Origin: Staphylococcus sp. IVB6214
Lineage (GTDB): Bacteria; Bacillota; Bacilli; Staphylococcales; Staphylococcaceae
Reading direction: 5' to 3'
NCBI RefSeq assembly: GCF_025558585.1
Contig: NZ_CP094723.1
Span: forward strand, 1,364,001 to 1,428,000
Length of the DNA: 64,000 bases
Each line of letters starts with the position of its first letter. Within the stretch, counting starts at the first letter, position 1. The position numbers and the translations under genes are program-made. The notes beneath the pieces are model-generated. The model saw only the letters and a list, made by a program, of their open reading frames with translations. It did no database searches and had not been told where the DNA came from. Positions 50,377-58,410 of the stretch are shown here, one piece after another.

Positions 50377-51564
50377 TTAGGAAAGCCCATTGGTGTGATG
50401 ATCACGAATACCACGATCAAAAACAGACAGAAAAATACCAGCTATCATTAACAATCCAATCATTGATAAGAACATCGTCTGCATATCAAAATAGTCAACA
50501 ATTAAACCACCGAGTAATGGTCCTAGTGCTTTACCTACTGTTGAAGCGGCATTAACAATTCCTTGATACACACCTTGCCTTCCAGTGGGCGCCAATTGAT
50601 CAGCAATAGTTGGAACGGCTGGCCAGATAAACATCTCTGCAAAGGTCATAACGACCATACCAATGACAAAAATTGAAAATGACATCGCGAAACTAGTGAT
50701 AAAAAATGACACAATAAGAATGCCCAAACCAACATAAAGTTGTTTTTTCATCTGTCCTTTTAACAGTTGAATCATCGGTGTAATCAATGGTTGACCCAAT
50801 AATATCATCACTCCATTAATTGTCCATAACAAGCTATATTGTGGCATTGAAATACCAATTTGTTGTGTAAATGATGCAATGGTTGTTTGCCATTGCACAT
50901 AAGCAATCCAACAAAATGCAAACATGACACATAACAAGATTAATGCGATAAATTTCTTTTTATCTTGTATCGAAGTAACATCATCGATCATATTTGGTGT
51001 TTTCACCTTCGCTTGATAAGTGACATTGAATTTAAACACTGCAATGAAAAAGAAAACGACATACATCAATAAGTTAGCGAGAAATATGTAGTCAAAACTA
51101 AAGTTAGCAACGATACCACCCAGCGCTGCACCAAGTGCTACACCAATATTTTGGGCTAAATAGATCGCATTGAATGTTTTACGACCGCCTTGTGGCCAAA
51201 CAGCACCTGCCATCGCATATATCGCAGGAATAATCATACCACCGCCGAATCCTAGCATAATCAACCAAATCGCATACCATGGCCAGCCGTGAAAAAAGTT
51301 TAATAACACTGTGGCCACTAAACTAAAAACTGTACCAATCATGATTGTACGATAACCACCTAGTCGATCAAACATAGATCCTCCAAGAAGATTGCCCCCA
51401 ATCATCCCGATTGAATTGATCATCAGCACGAATCCTGCTGTACTGAGTGACTTATCCAACTCCTGTGCCATATATATTGTATTTAATGGCCATAAAAAAC
51501 TGGCACCTGTGATATTGATTGCCATACCGATAACTAGCCACCAAATTGCACTTGGCATTCGCAT
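50377..51564 (-). CDS. Major facilitator superfamily transporter
   Basis: A 395-residue membrane protein with twelve predicted helices. The cytoplasmic loop between helices 2 and 3 has GGSMFDRLGGYRTIMIG, the MFS motif A (GxxxDRxGRR type). A basic/acidic central loop (TYQAKVKTPNMIDDVTSIQDKKK) separates the halves. GAPTGRQGVYQGIVNAAS-type sequence near residue 315 (LAPTGRQGVYQGI) resembles drug:proton antiporters of the YttB/MdtG group. B. subtilis yttB lies in the same region. The substrate is not evident. It starts at ATG 51564 after AGAGGG and is divergent from the radical SAM gene. Confidence 0.85.
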   Translation of the reverse strand: MRMPSAIWWLVIGMAINITGASFLWPLNTIYMAQELDKSLSTAGFVLMINSIGMIGGNLLGGSMFDRLGGYRTIMIGTVFSLVATVLLNFFHGWPWYAIWLIMLGFGGGMIIPAIYAMAGAVWPQGGRKTFNAIYLAQNIGVALGAALGGIVANFSFDYIFLANLLMYVVFFFIAVFKFNVTYQAKVKTPNMIDDVTSIQDKKKFIALILLCVMFAFCWIAYVQWQTTIASFTQQIGISMPQYSLLWTINGVMILLGQPLITPMIQLLKGQMKKQLYVGLGILIVSFFITSFAMSFSIFVIGMVVMTFAEMFIWPAVPTIADQLAPTGRQGVYQGIVNAASTVGKALGPLLGGLIVDYFDMQTMFLSMIGLLMIAGIFLSVFDRGIRDHHTNGLS

Positions 51565-51669
51565 CAAAATCCCTCTTTCTCTTTAAGTCTCATGCACCAA
51601 TATAACATGACATGCAAAAATATGGTAAAATCTTTGAATATATTGTCATAAATAGAAGGGACGAGAAAC

Positions 51670-52623
51670 ATGGGAACAGTATTTCCTTATGCTTTTGAAA
51701 ACAAACGTTATCATACATTAAACTACCATCTAAAAAATCAATTTGGACAAAAAATCTTTAAAGTGGCACTCGATGGTGGATTTGACTGCCCGAACCGAGA
51801 TGGAACAGTAGCACACGGTGGGTGTACATTTTGCTCAGCTGCAGGAAGTGGTGATTTTGCTGGTAATCGTGCAGATGCAATTCCAGTTCAATTCCAAGAA
51901 ATCAAGTCTCGTATGCATGAAAAGTGGCATGAAGGAAAATATATCGCATATTTTCAAGCATTTACAAATACACATGCGCCTGTTGACGTATTGCGTGAAA
52001 AATTTGAAGCGGCTTTACAAGAAGAAGGTGTTGTAGGACTTTCGATTGGCACACGTCCCGACTGCTTACCAGATGATGTCGTTGAATACCTTGCAGAACT
52101 GAATGAACGCACCTATCTATGGGTTGAACTAGGTCTACAAACTGTACATCAAACAACTTCAGATCTTATCAATCGCGCACATGATATGGATGTCTATTAT
52201 GAAGGTGTTGCAAAGTTACGTAAGCATGGCATACGTGTATGTAGTCATATCATTAACGGTTTACCCGGTGAAGATTACGATATGATGATGGAAACGGCGA
52301 AAACAGTCGCAGAAATGGATGTACAAGGAATTAAAATCCACTTGCTACACTTGCTAAAAGGGACGCCGATGGTAAAGCAATATGATAAAGGCTTGCTACA
52401 ATTTATGACTAAGGAAGAATATATCAACTTAGTATGTGATCAACTAGAAATATTGCCCCCTGAAATGATTGTTCATCGCATTACTGGTGATGGACCGATT
52501 GACTTGATGGTCGGACCGATGTGGAGTGTAAACAAATGGGAAGTACTCAATGATATCGATGCAGAACTAGAACGTCGTGGCACCGTACAAGGTGCACGAT
52601 ATACAGCAGAGGTATTAAAATGA
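51670..52623 (+). CDS. TIGR01212-family radical SAM protein, YtqA type
   Basis: A 317-residue radical SAM enzyme. The iron-sulfur ligands are in DCPNRDGTVAHGGCTFC, with spacing C-x11-C-x2-C instead of the classical Cx3Cx2C, which is normal for this Elp3-like family. FQAFTNTHAPVDVLREKFE, SIGTRPDCLP and SHIINGLPGED are conserved. It probably modifies RNA, by analogy with Elp3-related proteins, but no substrate is proven. The stop overlaps the start of the next methyltransferase gene (ATGA), and YtqA-YtqB are paired in B. subtilis too, so they likely act together. Confidence 0.9.
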   Translation: MGTVFPYAFENKRYHTLNYHLKNQFGQKIFKVALDGGFDCPNRDGTVAHGGCTFCSAAGSGDFAGNRADAIPVQFQEIKSRMHEKWHEGKYIAYFQAFTNTHAPVDVLREKFEAALQEEGVVGLSIGTRPDCLPDDVVEYLAELNERTYLWVELGLQTVHQTTSDLINRAHDMDVYYEGVAKLRKHGIRVCSHIINGLPGEDYDMMMETAKTVAEMDVQGIKIHLLHLLKGTPMVKQYDKGLLQFMTKEEYINLVCDQLEILPPEMIVHRITGDGPIDLMVGPMWSVNKWEVLNDIDAELERRGTVQGARYTAEVLK

Positions 52624-53180
52624 TTGTGCAGCGCATCTTACCATTTGCGAAAGATTTAATATCATCACATATCCAACCAACCAGTACAGTCATTGATGCA
52701 ACATGTGGTAACGGCCATGATACAGTATTTCTTGCACAATCTGTACCAGAAGGACATGTATATGGCTGTGATATACAATCATCAGCCATTGCTACGACTG
52801 AAAAGAAAATAGCGAGATTTAATAATGTATCATTGTTCCAAATAGGTCATGAAAACATTATCGACCAGCTAACACCTGAACACCTATCACAACTTGATGC
52901 CGCCATTTTTAATTTAGGTTATTTGCCTAAAGGTGACAAAACGATTGTGACACAGCCCGAAACAACGATATTAGCGATTGAGAACATTTTTAAACATTTA
53001 CGAAAAGAAGGCATTATTGTCATCGTGATCTATCCAGGTCATCCAGAAGGAAAATATGAAAGCGAACAATTATATCAGTTTTTTAAAAACTTTGATCAAC
53101 AGCGTGCACATATTTTACAATATAGTTTTCTAAACCAACAAAATAACCCACCCTATGTTGTAGCCATTGAAAAAAGATAA
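52620..53180 (+). CDS. YtqB-type class I SAM methyltransferase (rRNA methylase-like)
   Basis: A 186-residue SAM-dependent methyltransferase. VIDATCGNGHDTVFLAQ near residue 25 is the SAM loop, and FNLGYLPKGDK near residue 99 resembles the NPPY-type catalytic motif with the proline pair lost. Family members are annotated as rRNA methylases. Translation is coupled to the radical SAM gene by a four-base overlap. The pairing suggests sequential chemistry on one RNA, perhaps methylation of a group installed by the radical enzyme; that is inference. Confidence 0.88.
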   Translation: MIVQRILPFAKDLISSHIQPTSTVIDATCGNGHDTVFLAQSVPEGHVYGCDIQSSAIATTEKKIARFNNVSLFQIGHENIIDQLTPEHLSQLDAAIFNLGYLPKGDKTIVTQPETTILAIENIFKHLRKEGIIVIVIYPGHPEGKYESEQLYQFFKNFDQQRAHILQYSFLNQQNNPPYVVAIEKR

Positions 53181-53220
53181 AAAACTGGTGAGATATTAAT
53201 GGAATATCTCACCAGTTTTT
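53181..53220 (+). terminator. Terminator of the ytqAB unit
   Basis: Near-perfect inverted repeat AAAACTGGTGAGATATT / AATATCTCACCAGTTTTT with a five-base loop and T run, right after the stop codon. The A run on its left lets it also end the convergent rot transcript. Confidence 0.9.
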
Positions 53221-53256
53221 CTTGTTTAAAATCATCTATTTAAAATTTTAATCGAA

Positions 53257-53664
53257 TTACACATGTGCCATCTGCATAATTTGATTAAAATTTTGACTCA
53301 TTGACTTTTGGTGGTTTTTAGTTTCTGAGACAATGAGAGACAGTAACTCTCTCTTTTTGTCTTGCATGTCTTCATTAGAATAAATCATAACCGTTCGTTC
53401 ATCATTTTCAGGTCGTTCCTTATGAATCCATTTTTGATTGACTAAGTGATTATAAGTTCTTGAGCGTTTATAAGATTTGATTGGCACAAATTGATCCATC
53501 TCTTTTAATGTCATATCGCCTTTATCCCATATCGTCAGCAATATTAACAGCTCTTCTTTTGTTAACTCATATTTTTCAGCAATTGCTGTAAAAACAGATT
53601 CAATTTCAGATTGTAATGAAAATAATGCTTGTATACCACTTTTTTCTGCTTTATGATTCTTCAT
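53257..53664 (-). CDS. rot: Rot-type SarA-family transcriptional regulator
   Basis: A 135-residue winged-helix protein. The central segment, with EELLILLTIWDKGDMTLKEMD, KSYKRSRTYNHLV and HKERPENDERTVMI, follows S. aureus Rot closely as I recall it, including the KPYKRTRTYNNLV and DERTV elements. Rot represses exotoxin genes and activates surface protein genes and is itself blocked by RNAIII. The upstream ATG at 53679 is rejected because GGGAG lies between it and the ATG at 53664. Position between ytqAB and the riboflavin region agrees with S. aureus. Whether the leader can pair with an RNAIII loop is not determined. Confidence 0.85.
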   Translation of the reverse strand: MKNHKAEKSGIQALFSLQSEIESVFTAIAEKYELTKEELLILLTIWDKGDMTLKEMDQFVPIKSYKRSRTYNHLVNQKWIHKERPENDERTVMIYSNEDMQDKKRELLSLIVSETKNHQKSMSQNFNQIMQMAHV

Positions 53665-54022
53665 GAAATACGCTCCCATCTCGTAAAAATAATCATCACT
53701 TATTATTTACCCAAGAAAATATCATTAAAACTAAAATTAACTTGTGTACCGTAAAAAAATAATTTTTAATGACTATCAAATGATGTAAGTTGCTAAGATG
53801 ATATTAAATTAACTTCAAATTCATTTTTAATGATGTAACTGGGGCTGGGACAAAAATCTTTTTTTGCTATAAAAGATTTCTGTCCCAGCCCCACTGTCAT
53901 TTTAGCCGTATATGAAAAAGAACAAAGCTATTATTAAGTAAAAAAAGGCACAAACATTTCAGATTGTACACCAAAAAAGTGCTTTATAGTATTGTGTTTT
54001 ATCTGTAACCCCAATGATTAAC
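53665..54022. other. Gap of about 360 bases with repeat-family palindrome
   Basis: AT-rich region upstream of rot. It holds the palindrome at 53841-53892, presumably the rot promoter and leader (53665-53840) and about 130 bases after the hypothetical gene that show no clear terminator of its own. No gene is seen. Confidence 0.55.
53841..53892. repeat. Palindromic intergenic repeat (family copy 4)
   Basis: GGGGCTGGGACA and TGTCCCAGCCCC form a perfect twelve-base terminal inverted repeat; the inner arms AAAATCTTTTTTTGC and ATAAAAGATTTC match the right end of the copies at 13771 and 23363. It could be a solo hairpin derived from them and may end transcription of the gene at 54023. Confidence 0.82.
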
Positions 54023-54394
54023 TTAATAAATTCGATCTTTAAGTTCAAGAGTATCAATATAGTTAATTCTATTTTGTGACTTATTTAATCTAATATTTTT
54101 GCCAACATATTCTGAGTTATTAATAATATCACCAGTGAAATAATATTTTCCATTGTGAATTCGTTGTAGTCCTGTTAAATTAGTTTCCAAAACAATTCGA
54201 TCATTATAAACGACAAAAATACGATCAATTTGAAATACTCTGCTAGGATTCAAAGACCAAAAACCACGAGCTGCTTCATAAATTTGTTCATCAGATAAAT
54301 CAGGACTATAACCTATATAGTTTCTCCCTAATTCATCAGTCTCTTCGAAATAGCGTCTATCTTGAATTTGAATTACTAAAGTTTCATTCATCAT
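54023..54394 (-). CDS. Hypothetical protein, 123 residues, unrecognised
   Basis: I do not recognise this protein. It is soluble, with no signal peptide or membrane helix. It begins MMNETLVIQIQDRRYFEE, has LSDEQIYEAARGFWSLNP in the middle, and then alternating strands (RVFQIDRIFVVYND, RIVLETNLTGL, KYYFTGDI) like a small beta-rich domain, ending in a basic, Asn-rich part. The start is weakly marked (AAGAGAT). The gene is AT-rich and has no equivalent here in S. aureus as far as I recall. The pattern of a residue-35 to 75 helix-turn followed by a PUA-like or SH3-like sheet could fit an RNA- or ligand-binding module, but that is a guess. Confidence 0.55.
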   Translation of the reverse strand: MMNETLVIQIQDRRYFEETDELGRNYIGYSPDLSDEQIYEAARGFWSLNPSRVFQIDRIFVVYNDRIVLETNLTGLQRIHNGKYYFTGDIINNSEYVGKNIRLNKSQNRINYIDTLELKDRIY

Positions 54395-54477
54395 TTTATG
54401 ATCTCTTTTTTTAATTTAAACAGAGTATATCACATACTTTTATAAAAGTTTAAATCGTACTTGCAGGTTTTCAAAAT

Positions 54478-54509
54478 TAAAAAGCTGGGAATCATCTCCC
54501 AGCTTTTCT
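54478..54509 (-). terminator. ldh terminator
   Basis: Perfect eleven-base inverted repeat AAAAGCTGGGA / TCCCAGCTTTT with a short loop; T-rich on both sides, beginning 15 bases past the ldh stop. Confidence 0.88.
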
Positions 54510-54523
54510 GTATTATTAAAATG

Positions 54524-55474
54524 TTAGAATAAATGACTGATTGAGTCTTGCATGTCTTTAAGAATTTTAGAAGATTTTTCAAATTTTGCTTGTTCATCTT
54601 CATTTAATGGTGTTTCGATGATGCGAACCGCACCTTCTCCGTTTACTACTGTTGGCACACCAGTGTATACACCATCAACACCGTATTCACCTTCTAAGAA
54701 GCTAGAAACAGTTAATACAACGTTTTGGTTGCGTAAGATTGCTTTAGAGATATGCATTAATCCCATTGCAACACCATAGTATGTTGCACCTTTTGCTTTG
54801 ATAATATCGTAAGCTGCATCACGTGTATTCACATAGATGTCTTCAATAAGATGTTCTTTTTCTGGGTCATTTTTCAATAAATCATATAATGGTTGACCTG
54901 CGATTGTTGCACTTGACCATACTGGTACTTCTGAGTCACCGTGCTCACCAATAATATTTGCATGTACACTTGTTGGTGCAACATCGAATACTTCACTTAA
55001 TAAGTGTTTGAAACGTGCTGTATCTAAGATTGTACCTGAACCAATGACTTTGTGTTTTGGTAAACCTGAGTATTTTAAAGTGACATAAGTTAAAACGTCT
55101 ACTGGGTTTGCTGCAACTAAGAAGATACCGTCAAAACCACTTTCCATAATAGGTGTGATGATACCTTTGTAAATTTTTGCATTCTTTTCAACTAAGTCTA
55201 AACGTGTCTCCCCAACTTTTTGAGGTGCACCCGCACAGATAACGATTAAGTCTGCATCGCCACAGTCTGAATATTGCCCAGCTTTAACTTTAACAGGTGA
55301 CATTGCATAAGGCGCACCATGATTTAAGTCAAGTACATCACCTAATACTTTATCTTCGTTAATGTCGATGATAACTAATTCGTCTGCTACACCTTGACTC
55401 ACCATTGTAAATGCGTAGCTTGCTCCTACTGCACCGTTACCTACTAATACTACTTTATTACCTTTTTTCGCCAT
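54524..55474 (-). CDS. ldh: L-lactate dehydrogenase
   Basis: Reduces pyruvate to L-lactate and regenerates NAD in fermentation and under nitric oxide stress. The 316-residue protein has [12 protein letters not shown] (NAD loop), the mobile-loop arginine region [28 protein letters not shown], and the catalytic histidine in [13 protein letters not shown] (about residue 178). An upstream in-frame TTG coincides with TTGGAGAGA, which is really the ribosome binding site, so the ATG at 55474 is used. A Rex-type palindrome lies upstream. In S. aureus the ldh genes are not between rot and the hydrolase gene, so this placement differs. Confidence 0.95.
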   Translation of the reverse strand: MAKKGNKVVLVGNGAVGASYAFTMVSQGVADELVIIDINEDKVLGDVLDLNHGAPYAMSPVKVKAGQYSDCGDADLIVICAGAPQKVGETRLDLVEKNAKIYKGIITPIMESGFDGIFLVAANPVDVLTYVTLKYSGLPKHKVIGSGTILDTARFKHLLSEVFDVAPTSVHANIIGEHGDSEVPVWSSATIAGQPLYDLLKNDPEKEHLIEDIYVNTRDAAYDIIKAKGATYYGVAMGLMHISKAILRNQNVVLTVSSFLEGEYGVDGVYTGVPTVVNGEGAVRIIETPLNEDEQAKFEKSSKILKDMQDSISHLF

Positions 55475-55522
55475 GAAGTTTCTCTCCAATCTATCTATTT
55501 AAATGTATTGTTCTCAACGTAA

Positions 55523-55538
55523 TGTGAAGAATTTCACA
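55523..55538. promoter_or_regulatory. Rex-type operator upstream of ldh
   Basis: TGTGAAGAATTTCACA is a perfect inverted repeat with TGTGAA/TTCACA arms, the core of the Rex consensus TTGTGAAWWWWTTCACAA. Rex represses fermentation genes when NAD is high relative to NADH. It lies about 50 bases before the ldh start and downstream of a TATAAT (minus strand, 55586-55591). Confidence 0.8.
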
Positions 55539-55732
55539 TTTCTAATTTAACACGCTTTTTATTTAACTTCAAGGTAGAAACAAATATTATAGAATTTAAT
55601 TAAAATTTCGTGTCACTTAATTGTTGAAATTAGTGAGTAATTACAATAATAGATTGTGTTATTTACTTAACTTTCCGGCATTTTAATTTAGGTAGTAACT
55701 GATACACTTTAGCTCATTGATTGTTTGAAATA

Positions 55733-56557
55733 CTATGTCAGTGTATTTTCATCCTCTACTAAAAATCCGGCTGTAAAAACGCGGTTGTTCAAAAAGCTTA
55801 AAATGTAACGCATGACAGCTTCTCTCTGTGGCTCATTATGTACTTCATGCGCAAGACCGTGCCATGCTTTAAAGTATAATTCTTCATGATTAATAACTGA
55901 TACGAGTTGTTTCGTAACATCTACGTCTGTCACGTGGTCTTCTGTTCCATACATCAAGCAGAGTGGGACAGGTTTCATGTTTTGAATATTGTCAGTTGTT
56001 TCTTTCATATGTTTAATGACTTCTTGATACCAATGATAACTTACTTTTTTTAACATTAATGCATCATTTAATGTGTCTTCTTGAACTTCTTTATTTGATG
56101 TTAAGTCTTCTACTTCAAATCCCAAATCAAACTTTGCCGACTTCGATACATCACCGATATGAGATGATAAAACATTTTTACGTGTGTGTGCATTATTTTG
56201 AAATGCTAAAAGTGGCGCAATTAAAACAAGCCCTTCAATACCTAGATCGACCTTCTCGAGTAAATTCATTGATATTAATCCACCGAGTCCAACACCCATT
56301 ACAAATATTGGGAGATGGTATCCTTCTGCAATTTTTAACCACTCTAAAACAGACTCATGGTAAAGTTCAAAACTTTCAACTTGTCCTTTGTTCATTCTTG
56401 AAGTTTGACCTTGACCGGGTAAATCACCCATGATGACGTGATATCCATTTCTTCTTAAATGTGTGATGACATAGGCATATCTTCCTGTATGTTCTAAAAT
56501 ATTATGAACAATGACCACGACACCCTTTGCTTCACTAACTGTTTCCCATTTCCACAT
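55733..56557 (-). CDS. Alpha/beta hydrolase-fold (lysophospholipase-like) protein lacking the nucleophile
   Basis: A 274-residue protein of the S33/monoglyceride lipase-like family. VVIVHNILEHTGRYAYV (oxyanion region), GYHVIMGDLPGQGQTS and LCLMYGTEDHVTDVDVT (acid) and WHGLAHEVHNEP (His) fit the fold. The nucleophile elbow reads VMGVGLGGLISM, so the Ser of GxSxG is Gly. Without it ordinary lipase chemistry is unlikely. The rest of the pocket is conserved, suggesting a binding or altered role rather than decay. It lies upstream of ldh on the same strand and is divergent from the proline dehydrogenase gene. A lysophospholipase-like gene stands at the same place in S. aureus. Confidence 0.85.
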   Translation of the reverse strand: MWKWETVSEAKGVVVIVHNILEHTGRYAYVITHLRRNGYHVIMGDLPGQGQTSRMNKGQVESFELYHESVLEWLKIAEGYHLPIFVMGVGLGGLISMNLLEKVDLGIEGLVLIAPLLAFQNNAHTRKNVLSSHIGDVSKSAKFDLGFEVEDLTSNKEVQEDTLNDALMLKKVSYHWYQEVIKHMKETTDNIQNMKPVPLCLMYGTEDHVTDVDVTKQLVSVINHEELYFKAWHGLAHEVHNEPQREAVMRYILSFLNNRVFTAGFLVEDENTLT

Positions 56558-56893
56558 AATATACCTAACCTTCCTTGCTTAACACTTTACATGTTATTAT
56601 ATCTCGACACACTATATAATTGCTAATATTTATCACAAGCTTTTGCGAGAATTCTCATATAAAAAACTGCGTATCAATATTCTAAAAAAACAATTTATCG
56701 CATCACAACAAATTGCATAATAGTGCCTTTATTTATGGTTATTACACTGATTCAAGGTAATAAGTTAATTCACTCGGTTTATCACTTTTTGTATATTTTA
56801 TTGTAAAGATTCAATATAAAAACGTTTTCATCACATTATTGTTCGTGATACACTATTGTTAATTCGTAAAACAAAGTTATGGGAGGAATAAAA
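56558..56893. other. Divergent promoter region of about 335 bases
   Basis: AT-rich region between the hydrolase-like gene and proline dehydrogenase. It holds the putA cre site and promoter-like elements on the right. The left half shows only AT-rich sequence that should include the hydrolase promoter; no gene or RNA is seen. Confidence 0.5.
56817..56830. promoter_or_regulatory. cre site at the proline dehydrogenase promoter
   Basis: TAAAAACGTTTTCA differs from TGAAAACGTTTTCA by one base. Its right end TTTTCA can serve as -35, with TACACT (56849-56854) as -10 at 18 bases, so CcpA bound here would block the promoter. Proline catabolism is CcpA-repressed in S. aureus. Confidence 0.72.
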
Positions 56894-57877
56894 ATGGGTT
56901 TATTTAAAGATTTTTTCATCGCATTATCTAATAATGCCTTTCTTAACGAATCAGCTAAAAAAGTAGGACCTTCTTTAGGTGCCAACAAAGTAGTAGCTGG
57001 TAACACGATTGAGGATGTGGTGAAAACAATTCGTAGACTTAACGATAAAAACATTGCGGCAACAGTTGATAATTTAGGAGAATTTGTAAACTCAAAACAA
57101 GAAGCAATCGCTGCAAAAGATGATATTTTAAAAATCATGTCAGCGATTCATTCAAACGGCCTAGATGCACACGTCTCAATCAAGTTAAGTCAATTAGGTG
57201 CTGAGTTCGACCAGCAACTCGCTTATGACAATGCTTATGAAATTGTAAAGCAAGCAGCTGAATATGATCAAATGCACATTAACTTTGATACGGAAAAATA
57301 TGATAGCTTATCAGATATTACACACACACTTGATCAATTAAAATCAGAATTTTCAAATGTAGGAACAGTCATTCAAGCATATCTATTCAAGGCAGATGAA
57401 CTTATCGATAAGTATCCAGACTTACGCTTACGTTTAGTAAAAGGGGCCTATAAAGAATCTTCACATATTGCTTACCAAACACGTGAAGAAATCGATGACA
57501 ATTATATTCGTTTAATTGAAAAACGACTACTAAATGCGAAGAACTTTACTTCAATTGCAACTCATGATCACAATGTAATCAATCATGTGAAGGCATTTGT
57601 TGAAGCAAATCAAATTGACAAATCAAAATTTGAATTCCAAATGCTATATGGATTCCGTTCTGAACTTGCAGAATCTATTGCGAAAGAAGGCTATAACTTT
57701 ACAATTTATGTCCCATACGGTGATGATTGGTTCGGTTACTTTATGAGACGTTTAGCTGAGCGCCCACAAAACTTGGCGCTTGCCTTCAAAGAATTCGTTA
57801 AGCCGAAGCCACTCTTTATTATAGGTGCCCTTGGCTTGTCAGCATTATTGTTGGGCAGAGGTAACAAAAAGAAATGA
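56894..57877 (+). CDS. putA: Proline dehydrogenase
   Basis: FAD enzyme that oxidises proline to pyrroline-5-carboxylate, letting proline serve as a carbon source. The 327-residue monofunctional protein is a beta/alpha barrel with VSIKLSQLGAEFD, LRLRLVKGAYKESS, IATHDHNVINHVK and FQMLYGFRSELAE, and ends with YFMRRLAERPQN, which binds the substrate carboxylate. A short hydrophobic C-terminus (LFIIGALGLSALLL) may tether it to the membrane. GGGAGGAATAAAA sets the start at 56894. The cre site upstream suggests glucose repression. Monocistronic; convergent with the riboflavin operon. Confidence 0.93.
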   Translation: MGLFKDFFIALSNNAFLNESAKKVGPSLGANKVVAGNTIEDVVKTIRRLNDKNIAATVDNLGEFVNSKQEAIAAKDDILKIMSAIHSNGLDAHVSIKLSQLGAEFDQQLAYDNAYEIVKQAAEYDQMHINFDTEKYDSLSDITHTLDQLKSEFSNVGTVIQAYLFKADELIDKYPDLRLRLVKGAYKESSHIAYQTREEIDDNYIRLIEKRLLNAKNFTSIATHDHNVINHVKAFVEANQIDKSKFEFQMLYGFRSELAESIAKEGYNFTIYVPYGDDWFGYFMRRLAERPQNLALAFKEFVKPKPLFIIGALGLSALLLGRGNKKK

Positions 57878-57883
57878 TAGTAT

Positions 57884-57925
57884 AAAACGACCCTTGGAGC
57901 TTTGAATACTTCAAGGGTCGTTTTT
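57884..57925. terminator. Bidirectional terminator between putA and ribH
   Basis: Perfect inverted repeat AAAACGACCCTTG / CAAGGGTCGTTTT with A and T runs at the two ends, in the 56-base gap between convergent stop codons. Confidence 0.9.
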
Positions 57926-57933
57926 CATTCATA

Positions 57934-58395
57934 TTATCCAATTGCTTTTAATAAGTTTGCCATTTCAATTGCACCAACTGCAACTTCCGCACCTTTATTG
58001 CCTGCTTTCGTACCTGCACGTTCAATCGCCTGTTCAATGTTCTCAGTTGTTAACACACCGAAAATCACTGGAATACCTGTGTCGTCGCTTGCTTTTGCAA
58101 TGCCCTTCGCCGCTTCATTACATACATAATCGTAGTGTGTAGTTGCCCCACGAATCACACATCCTAGCGTAATAACCGCATCGTATTTACCTGATTGTGC
58201 CATTTTCTTAGCAACGATTGGTAACTCGAATGCACCCGGTACGTATGCAACATCTATTTCATTTTCATCAACTTGATGACGTTTTAACGCATCTAATGCA
58301 CCATCCAATAAGCGACCTGTAATAAAATCATTAAAACGACTTACTACAATCCCAATTTTTAAACCGTTACCTACTAATTGTCCTTCAAAGTTCAT
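57934..58395 (-). CDS. ribH: 6,7-dimethyl-8-ribityllumazine synthase
   Basis: Condenses 5-amino-6-ribitylaminouracil with dihydroxybutanone phosphate to form lumazine, the penultimate riboflavin step. The 153-residue protein has [58 protein letters not shown], and [24 protein letters not shown], all family hallmarks of the icosahedral capsid-forming enzyme. CTGGAGGAA precedes the ATG. Last gene of the ribDEBAH operon, 15 bases after ribBA. Confidence 0.97.
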   Translation of the reverse strand: MNFEGQLVGNGLKIGIVVSRFNDFITGRLLDGALDALKRHQVDENEIDVAYVPGAFELPIVAKKMAQSGKYDAVITLGCVIRGATTHYDYVCNEAAKGIAKASDDTGIPVIFGVLTTENIEQAIERAGTKAGNKGAEVAVGAIEMANLLKAIG

Positions 58396-58410
58396 TTTTT
58401 ATTCCTCCAG

